DNA from: an uncultured Ignavibacteriota bacterium
GTDB taxonomy: Bacteria; Bacteroidota; Ignavibacteria; Palsa-1295
Assembly (NCBI GenBank): GCA_903900335.1
Contig: CAIUMP010000053.1
Location: 42,767-106,766, forward strand
DNA: 64,000 nt
Direction: 5' to 3'
Part shown: positions 10,601-14,565 of the stretch, one piece after another
How the letters are laid out: each line of letters opens with the position of its first letter
Position numbering within the stretch: the first letter of the stretch is position 1
The notes under the pieces: generated by a model
What the model was told of the DNA's origin: nothing
The model's database searches: none
What the model saw: the letters and a program-made list of their open reading frames with translations, nothing else
Translations under genes and position numbers: made by a program

Positions 10601-11838
10601 TTGCCAATGGTGATCGCACCTCCGGCTGTGGTGATGCTGATGCCAGAGCCTGCTGTTAGTGTTGCGGTTGAAATGGGATTGATGCCGTTGCCGATGAGGA
10701 TTTGTCCGGCAGGAATATTGCTCACGCCAGTGCCGCCATGCACTACGGGAATGACACCGGTGACATCTGTCGTCAAATCAATCTGCCCGACGGAGAGCAC
10801 TCCCGCATTGTTGCTTTTGACGATTCCCTGACCGAAGCCATTTACGGAAACTGTCCCGGTTCCAGGGTTCATCACGATGTTATCTGCGCCAGTGCCATCG
10901 CCGAGTGTTGTGGTGCCTGTGATGTTGAGCGATGCAGCGGAGAGTGCGCCAGTCGCGGATTCCAGCACGGTTGGATTTTCGACCCACGCTGTTCCATTCC
11001 ATCGAAGCGTGCTATTCAGAATGGAGCCCGGTGGGAATGCTCCTCCCACGCTTTCATTCGCTACTGTCCAAGAGGTGCCGTTCCACTTCAGGATTTGTCC
11101 CGGCGTGGCTCCCGATTGATTCAGTTTTGTAAGCGTGACGGAGCCATCTGCAAGTTTTGCGGTGGTGATGGCATTATCAGCAACGCCAATGTCCGCATTC
11201 GGTCCATTGCCGTTGGTGATCGCGATGGTCTTGTCTTTGCTTGTAACGGATTGAAAACCATTCGCTATGGCTGGCTTTGCGTGAATGGAAATCGTGTTGC
11301 CAATTTCGGTGATCGTCGTGATGCTGTCGCCAGTGATGTGCAGAGCGCCTGCGAGTTCATTAATGCTTGTGACGACGCCGTGTGCATCGGGCGTCAGTCC
11401 TTCGGCGAGTTCGGAGATGTGGGAAGCGAGTGCGTATGGTGCGCTTGAGAGAGCGGAGCGCGGCGAGAGTTCGGCTTCGCCATCAATACTGACGCCGAGA
11501 TAGTAGGGATGATCAAAGCGAAGGGTTGCCGGGAATGGTGTGAGGGAGCCGATCTGAATGTTGAATATGCCACCGGTGATGGTAGTCGTGTGAGTTTCCT
11601 GATACAACTGCTGCCCACCAGAGAGCGAGTCGTAGAACGCAACGCGTAGAACGTGCGGGCCGCTCGCGGGCTGACTCCCACTCGTTACAGCGCCTTGATA
11701 GCTGATGGTGCGCGGCGTTTGCGCGTTCGCAGAAAGCACGAACGCGATCAGCGTCAGGAGCAGGAACAACAAATAGATTATGAGCCGATTGGTCGTCATC
11801 ATCGTCGAGTTAGTGCTGTGCCGTATCGAGTGTACCAT
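1624..11838 (-). CDS. Giant repetitive surface-fibre protein (3404 aa)
   Basis: The start chosen is the ATG at 11838, with AGAAGG 11 nt upstream; an in-frame TTG at 11883 has no support. Residues about 1-40 are a signal peptide (long hydrophobic LLFLLLTLIAFVL core, ANAQT end). Next comes a domain beginning ISYQGAV that is common at the N-terminus of Bacteroidota fibre proteins. Nine modules follow, each opening with a LTGNxGTxxGTNFLGTTDN motif. Most continue into about 14-residue GG-N-A-G-S repeats like the YadA/Hep_Hag head (left-handed beta-roll) and end with SFGFN, NLWLGNTDN, LRFYEPQNGG and YTLPTAQPT motifs. Module six instead carries about 23-residue NTTGxxNTAxGxxAL repeats. The last about 200 residues are not repetitive. 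No T9SS sorting domain and no YadA membrane anchor is visible, so its attachment is unknown. It is probably an adhesin or sheath-like surface fibre, co-transcribed with the sigma/anti-sigma pair upstream. Confidence 0.9.
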   Translation of the reverse strand: MVHSIRHSTNSTMMTTNRLIIYLLFLLLTLIAFVLSANAQTPRTISYQGAVTSGSQPASGPHVLRVAFYDSLSGGQQLYQETHTTTITGGIFNIQIGSLTPFPATLRFDHPYYLGVSIDGEAELSPRSALSSAPYALASHISELAEGLTPDAHGVVTSINELAGALHITGDSITTITEIGNTISIHAKPAIANGFQSVTSKDKTIAITNGNGPNADIGVADNAITTAKLADGSVTLTKLNQSGATPGQILKWNGTSWTVANESVGGAFPPGSILNSTLRWNGTAWVENPTVLESATGALSAASLNITGTTTLGDGTGADNIVMNPGTGTVSVNGFGQGIVKSNNAGVLSVGQIDLTTDVTGVIPVVHGGTGVSNIPAGQILIGNGINPISTATLTAGSGISITTAGGAITIGNTGTAGWLLTGNSGTSVPTNFLGTTDAQPFEIHVYNGDGNARGSKRVMRYEPNATSANLIGGYQGNAVTSGVVGATIAGGGLNGFVNTVTDDWGFIGGGTNNRAGDNAGSLQSAAYATVAGGGSNIASGQYSSVLGGTGNTASAISTSIGGGAANQATGSYGTVAGGSANTADAYSAVGGGSSNVASGAQDAIPGGSSLTLSGTGSFGFNGESAVGQNPISVSSGRVAVFGNTNLWLANTDNVSSQFRLYGPQNGGPSFPAASTHFSSLSTGVQTADIYYLLPTTQPTVGQVLTANAVTGTGPYSVDLAWGAATGNAWNLTGNSGTTFGTNFLGTTDNNAMMFKTDGVERMSMLAGGNIRIGPQGSGTHLPTNQYPPDSNGLIFSGGTGFSGFDNDNSDPFWIARKNLGNDVSELRVMLGDNATTSPRADFISFGGGQAPSGVFEFVPGVRIDAGGDIGVGTIPPDNGAPHYAALPWAPQNKVDILRGGVAPGSAPSFPITNGTITVTRNPTSGLRLSDFSGTSAQQSAMAFTSNGLVLSVNTSGDVILTNSPAANNWTITGNTGTAAGTNFLGTTDAQDFVIKTNSAEAIRVSSAGYVGIGTTLPSQKINLENGNLLLSRTGASAADTLRMQGVSTGSSSFVAGNQGATTVNYTLPTAQPTTNQVLTATAITGTGPYAVTLGWAAASGNTAWNLTGNAGTTVGTNYLGTQDNQPFEIHVFDNDGSNKGSKRVMRFEPTATSPNIIGGYSGNNAASGAVGIFIGGGGYAGDSNAATASYAAIAGGARNTAGTSAFIGGGMQNFAGYYTVVGGGSTNTASGNYAAVVGGNHNGAADISTFVGGGEFNLASGTGSFVGGGASNTAGSQSSDLYQIIVGGEGNSTRGAYSSLLGGTYNNASSYAAVGGGAYNTADTSSAIPGGGHLKLAPWSFGFNGTPLGGAALVDLSSSSYRNVAYFGGVNMMIGNIDNSPRQIQFYGPNSSLTYAGAKYSSFMAGAQSNTINYTLPTAQPTTNQVLTATAIAGTGPYAVTLGWAAASGNTAWNLTGNSGTTAGTNFLGTTDNQAMEIQVKNGATVNNSIILNPNGSIQRDAGGSARGASAVDLQNTRTATTQVASGANSFLGSGTNNSVAGQLSVIGGGDGSTIAAFNSAIAGGYRNYIGTNSNYSTIGGGARDTTNNTGGVIGGGSDNYNAGQLGTIGGGEFNYVNAADGTIAGGAYDTVSSSANEGTIGGGNYNTVSGAAATVGGGGLNHVNGTSSTISGGGVNNITGNDATIAGGVYNTVNAYYSTISGGVHNYIGGNYSTITGGGYLRLASANSFGFNAGSSSADSAFVTSANTAYFGNVNLWLGNTNNTASQLRFYEPQNGGVAFPGASTNFSSFVAGAQSTDINYTLPTAQPTANQVLTATAISGTGPYAVTLGWTANGGNTAWNLTGNTGTAAGTNFLGTIDNVDLQFRANNVQSGLIQVAATGGTGFGYGVLSHNTTGTANTAVGWEALFANTTGFLNNASGASALSSNTTGYYNSANGAEALYFNTTGNNNTANGYNALVNNTTGSYNTAAGSDALNHNNADGNTANGYRTLYSNTSGNQNAASGYEALYASTTGSANAAYGYQSLYSNSTGSNNTASGQNSLVNNTTGSRNTAVGDSTLLSNIVGSTNSALGHYANVGANNLSNATAIGANALVGQSNSVVLGSIAGMNSASSDAKVGIGTTTPQQKLNVENGNLLLSRTGANAADSLLFQGTSAGISSFVAGAQGATTINYTLPTAQPSANQVLTATAVAGAGPYAVSLGWAAPTSNAWGLTGNTGTTAGTNYLGTTDNQPFEIHVFDGDAASKGSKRVMRFEPNATSANVIAGYQGNAVTSGAVGAIIAGGGVSGATNSVSANYSAISGGTSNTVTGTYSVISGGSTSGLSGSYSAVSGGFGNSVTGNYSTIAGGTGNAISSANSFIGSGAGNSSSAGNSVIGGGASNTSSASATYSAISGGQFNTAGGIASATGGGEYGSANGSHSVIGGGLRNTAGNFSAIPGGDSLTVGASSFGMNVPGGSALAGIINLGALSNLAYFGNMDLWLGNTDNVARGLRFYPASSSTSYATRVYSSLTAGAQSAVINYTLPISQPTANQALSATAITGAGPYNITLGWATPSGGGWALTGNAGTVDGTNFLGTTDNVAFTIRVNNNRAFRIQPTAIAPSFIAGGGDNNVVSTAAGSFVAAGGYNYAGADYAFNGAGAYDSIVSTATYSSITGGYHNKITNQVSGITAGENGYISGDHSFIGGGFDDTITAFGGFVGGGAHNLSLGSDGAVAGGQGNASYLNSFIGGGISNLAGGTIHPAAAVVGGGHDTVYGDYSSIVGGQYNTITSSAVSSSIHSGVNTYIGAANSAIAGGGYLRLTGTHSFGFHAGTGSADSAAVNANSTAFFGNVNLWIGNTNNTSGQLRFYEPQNGGVTFPGASTNYSSFAAGSGQSADINYILPTSQPSTNQVLAATSVTGAGPFAVTLGWSNASGAGWGLTGNTGTTAGTNYLGTTDNIAFEIHVYDGDAANKGSKRVMRYEPTTLGPNIIGGYQGNTVGAGIGGATIAGGGYAGNANYVYSSMATIGGGDSSYIFSSANYAAIGGGRGNRIGNNGFDATIAGGERNSIAGSYSAIPGGSVLTLGSFSFGFNSSGDGQLNTYGADVSNYDSIAYFGNVDLWLGNTGGRRPRQLRFFQTNSANTYSATTYYSAFQAPLSYSSGSIVYTLPATAPVATGNMLLATSGAASSWSWSTGLVWDNTNSRLGVNTTTPSHPIHSINAATTDEMAAVFGVATSATTNQAIGLWGDASNTSASNTGTIGVLATGNGNTTASQTNVAMQINDGEFAMGRTTEAPGSGTDVEAATGGTAYSAQGPSGIVEFTLGATGNLTTTAPTAGAVQNLGSVTINNRYCQVGSIVLVNVVAFTDDGVAPDPRDAGFIVNADNTANGSFSVRIKMLPTVTSASNYSTSDKIRIGYMIVNKSR
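3037..10590 (-). repeat. Nine-copy intragenic module repeat in the fibre gene
   Basis: The LTGN-x-GT/NFLGTTDN motif recurs nine times, with plus-strand positions near 10530, 9595, 8874, 8470, 7423, 6262, 5150, 4118 and 3037. Spacing is mostly about 0.9-1.2 kb, with two shorter steps (about 720 and 400 bp) around modules 2-4. Nucleotide similarity between copies is high enough to see by eye, for example the GSKRVMR-coding stretch near 10460, 8405, 5085 and 2965. The array could expand or contract by recombination. Confidence 0.85.
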
Positions 11839-11896
11839 AGTATTGAATCCCTTCTGAAGCCTTCCGGGGTCGCCCCCACACAAACTGCTAACGTAT

Positions 11897-13030
11897 TTAC
11901 TTCACAATATTCCATGTCACACCGGCGTCATGCGTGGTAAGCGCAATGCCATGCGCTCCACGAATTTCGCCTTCCTCACCATTCTTCCACTGCATGCGGA
12001 AAAAGTTCGCGGACGTGCCGCTTGTCTGTCTCGTCCAGACATTGCCAGCATCGGTGCTTCGAATGATAGAGCCACCGTCGCCACAAGCGTAAAGCGTGTC
12101 CGCAGTCACGTATCGCACGGCGATGAGCTTTGCATCGGTGCCGCTGATTACTTGCCGCCAGTGGCGACCAGCATCGCTCGTGCGAAGTACCGTTCCGTGC
12201 CCGCCAACGGCCGCGCCGTTAAGCGTATCAATAAAGTTGACGCCGTAGAGGTCTGTTGTTGTGCCGCTGGATTGCAGCATCCATGCGTGTCCGCCATCTT
12301 CCGAGCAGAATATCTTTCCGGACTCAAAGACGCCGATAATCTTCTCGCGGGTCAAATAGTCAACCGCGTAAAAATTGCCGACGTTAAGATAGGAGATGAT
12401 CGGTTCATTGGCAATGTCGGTTTGTCGCACGTCGGTCACATGGATGAGCTTCTCTGCGTCGTTGGATGATGCCGTCGCTGGTGATGGCGTTCGCTCCTTC
12501 TGCACTCGATCCGCAATGGCATTAGGAATCGGCGGAGTCGTGGGAAGTGAGCTAGTCGGAATAATGGTCGGGGCGACGGCGGAATCGGAAACCGGTGGCA
12601 TTTGCGGAGGGAGTCCGTTGGCTCGGACAGGCGGCGTGGTGCTTGTGTTAGACTTAAGATTCGAGTAGAGCACGAATGCCGAGCCGGAAAGCAGTATTGC
12701 GATTGTTGCGATGCGAAGAGCGCTATACACGCCAAGATGCTCAGCGCCTTTGCCGAATACAAACCGACGTATGGCGGAGGGAGTCTCTGCAATCATGCTC
12801 CGCTGCTCGGATGGTGCAAAGCGGATGCGTGAGAAGATGGCGTTCGTTGCGGCGGGTGGCACGGCAACCATCGTGAGATCGCGGCGCATGGCTTGCTCCA
12901 TCTGGAGTTGGAGCGCCATCTCTTCGCGCCACTCCGGATGTTCGGCGAGGCCATCGAAGAGTTCGCGCTCGCGCGGAGTGCCCGCGAGTTTGCCGTCCAA
13001 ATATTCGTTGATGAGTTCTGGATACGTCAT
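11897..13030 (-). CDS. Anti-sigma factor with Ycf48-like beta-propeller C-terminus
   Basis: 377 aa from the ATG at 13030, which overlaps the stop of the sigma gene by one base (TAATG), implying translational coupling. A longer frame from 13099 would run into the sigma gene and is rejected. Residues 1-100 are cytoplasmic and acidic/helical (YPELINEYLDGKL), as in anti-sigma N-domains. Residues 103-125 form one membrane helix. A Pro/Ser/Thr-rich linker follows. Residues about 245-377 hold four propeller-type repeats with the xDxGxxW signature (EDGGHAW, SDAGRHW, TDAGNVW, HDAGVTW), as in Ycf48/BNR proteins. The order suggests that an outside propeller senses a ligand or surface state and the inside domain holds the sigma factor. 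The fusion is inferred from motifs; no zinc-binding HxxxCxxC motif is seen in the N-domain. Confidence 0.75.
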   Translation of the reverse strand: MTYPELINEYLDGKLAGTPRERELFDGLAEHPEWREEMALQLQMEQAMRRDLTMVAVPPAATNAIFSRIRFAPSEQRSMIAETPSAIRRFVFGKGAEHLGVYSALRIATIAILLSGSAFVLYSNLKSNTSTTPPVRANGLPPQMPPVSDSAVAPTIIPTSSLPTTPPIPNAIADRVQKERTPSPATASSNDAEKLIHVTDVRQTDIANEPIISYLNVGNFYAVDYLTREKIIGVFESGKIFCSEDGGHAWMLQSSGTTTDLYGVNFIDTLNGAAVGGHGTVLRTSDAGRHWRQVISGTDAKLIAVRYVTADTLYACGDGGSIIRSTDAGNVWTRQTSGTSANFFRMQWKNGEEGEIRGAHGIALTTHDAGVTWNIVK

Positions 13031-13590
13031 TACTTCTGGATTCCTAATTCTGCAAAATGTGGGCGCAGCGCGGACTTGACTTTTTCCTTTGCGCGCCACA
13101 CACGATTACGGAGCGCATCGACGCTGGCCCCCGTCATTGTGGACATTTCCTGATAGTCGTAGCCCTGATAATACTTAAGCACGAACGCCTCACGGTATTC
13201 GTAGTCCAATAGTTCGAGCGCGAGATTGATCAATCGGGTGAGTTCGGCCGCGTCTTCTTCGGGACGTGCGGTCATTTCCTCAAGACCTTCGAGTGAGAGC
13301 ATCGGTTTCGTATCGCGCTTCCAATTGAGACAATGGTTGCGCGCGATCATGAGCAGGAAGCCAACGGGATTCGTAACGACGACGTCGGCGCGAGCCGCGT
13401 CATAGAATTTCAACCACACCTCTTGCATGAGGTCTTCGCTGGCTTTTGCGTCACCCGTCATGCGCAGGATGAAGGCGTAGGTGCGCTGCGCGTGTCGAGC
13501 GTAGAGTTCGGTGAAGGCGCGTTCAGTACCCTTCGCGTTTCCACGCAAGGCCGCAACGAGATCCTGATCCGTTAACCGATGGTCTTTCAC
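13030..13590 (-). CDS. ECF RNA polymerase sigma factor
   Basis: The frame has no upstream ATG. A GTG at 13590 gives a 186-residue protein starting just before LTDQDLVAALRGN, the usual ECF start; a TTG at 13743 would add an unrelated basic extension. Region 2 is visible (FTELYARHAQRTYAFILRMTG, then SEDLMQEVWLKFY), as is region 4 (LLDYEYREAFVLKYYQGYDYQEMS, then VDALRNRVWRAKEKVKSAL). The family directs RNA polymerase to a small regulon, often including its own operon. It is the first gene of a sigma/anti-sigma/giant-fibre unit, so the fibre is a plausible target. Confidence 0.88.
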   Translation of the reverse strand: MKDHRLTDQDLVAALRGNAKGTERAFTELYARHAQRTYAFILRMTGDAKASEDLMQEVWLKFYDAARADVVVTNPVGFLLMIARNHCLNWKRDTKPMLSLEGLEEMTARPEEDAAELTRLINLALELLDYEYREAFVLKYYQGYDYQEMSTMTGASVDALRNRVWRAKEKVKSALRPHFAELGIQK

Positions 13591-13911
13591 AATTCGCTCG
13601 GGTGGGGTTTCGTTGCGTAAGGATTCGCGAGACACCTCGCATTTCCACCGCAACCGTTCGAACGTTTGGTCGATCACTTCTGGAGCGATCGGGAAGCAGC
13701 ACTTATGTTGTCGTGACACTCTCCTACGAGCGCCACTCGACAATCCGACACTAGATAGACACGAATTCGAGAAGGATGTCTCAAAAAAATTCGAAGCGTG
13801 AAGGGGGGCTTCCGCGCAGCCCTTTTACGCCACGAGTATAAGTCACGAATATTGGGAAATGTTCGCCGGAAACGGCGTATCTTTGTGCCTTATGTTGTTG
13901 CAGAGAAAGTC
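13591..13911. other. Divergent intergenic region between the sigma operon and a lipoprotein
   Basis: About 320 bp between two divergent genes. It should hold the promoter of the ECF operon (minus) and of the lipoprotein (plus). Only the plus-strand -7 box at 13878 is recognisable. No further gene, tRNA or hairpin with a T-run was seen. Confidence 0.5.
13878..13885 (+). promoter_or_regulatory. Candidate Bacteroidetes-type -7 box of the lipoprotein gene
   Basis: TATCTTTG matches the TAnnTTTG consensus exactly. A TTG lies about 23 bp upstream as a possible -33 element. The ATG at 13912 is 26 bp downstream, giving a short leader. Confidence 0.45.
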
Positions 13912-14502
13912 ATGATGTATGCTCGCTGCGGTTCGGTATTTTTACTTCTGATTTGTTTGGCGTTTTGCGGCTGCTCCGGCAGCTCGGCAGATGCGGGGCA
14001 TCACGTCGATTTCGCGCTGGAGGACGGTACACACGTGGACGGACTCCTCGTCTCCGTCGAGCCGGATTGGCTCGTGCTGGATCGAAATGTCTCGTCTGGG
14101 GAGCCGGACATCATGCTCGTGGATTATGCAATCGTCGATACGGTGACGATCCATGACGAGATGACCTCGGGGCAAAAGGCGGGGATCTCCTTGGTCAGTG
14201 CGGCCGCGGGCGGGCTTGCGGGCTACTGGATTGGCGAAGGATACTTACCGGACAGCACCCGTCCGGCAGATCCACGCAGAAGTACGAGGGCTACGGTTGG
14301 TGCAATCGCAGGTGTTGCGCTTGGAGGACTTCTGAGCTACTTCATCGCAGAAGAAGTGGGATCGACGAAAATTGTGTTTCCTGATCCGAATGATGACGAT
14401 TACGATTCCATCAGCATGTATGCGAAATATCCCACCGGGCTTCCAGCGGATCTCCGGATGGCGCTCGATAGTGGGTGGGAATGGGGATCAGTTAAGAAGT
14501 AA
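13912..14502 (+). CDS. Lipoprotein with two glycine-rich hydrophobic segments
   Basis: 196 aa from the ATG at 13912 (preceded by AGAGAAAG); a GTG at 13798 would place a basic extension before the signal peptide and lies upstream of the -7 box. The N-terminus is a lipoprotein signal (FLLLICLAFCGC), with lipidation at one of two nearby cysteines. The middle (about 25-85) is beta-rich (VDFALEDGTHVDGLLVSVEPDWL). Two Gly/Ala hydrophobic stretches (ISLVSAAAGGLAGYWIG and AIAGVALGGLLSYFIA) look like glycine-zipper segments. The family is not recognised; an envelope-associated role is inferred from the signal peptide. Confidence 0.75.
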   Translation: MMYARCGSVFLLLICLAFCGCSGSSADAGHHVDFALEDGTHVDGLLVSVEPDWLVLDRNVSSGEPDIMLVDYAIVDTVTIHDEMTSGQKAGISLVSAAAGGLAGYWIGEGYLPDSTRPADPRRSTRATVGAIAGVALGGLLSYFIAEEVGSTKIVFPDPNDDDYDSISMYAKYPTGLPADLRMALDSGWEWGSVKK

Positions 14503-14522
14503 GAGTTAAGAATTAAGAGTTG
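14491..14522 (+). repeat. Short degenerate direct repeat at the end of the lipoprotein gene
   Basis: Units of about 7-8 bases (GTTAAGAA, GTAAGA, GTTAAGAA, TTAAGA) run across the stop codon at 14500-14502 into the spacer. It looks like replication-slippage repeat with no clear function. Confidence 0.4.
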
Positions 14523-14565
14523 GGTAGAGTGCTGCTTTGCACTCACTCGCTACTCAGCCTATTAG

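Noticed and set aside
10702..11448. 248-aa plus-strand frame, and similar ones at 5764-6375 and 6511-7116
   Set aside because: They mirror the repeat-rich fibre gene; the periodic codons keep the opposite strand free of stops.
1624..11838. Regular spacing that could suggest a CRISPR array
   Set aside because: The repeats are long, protein-coding and in frame, without short repeat-spacer alternation.
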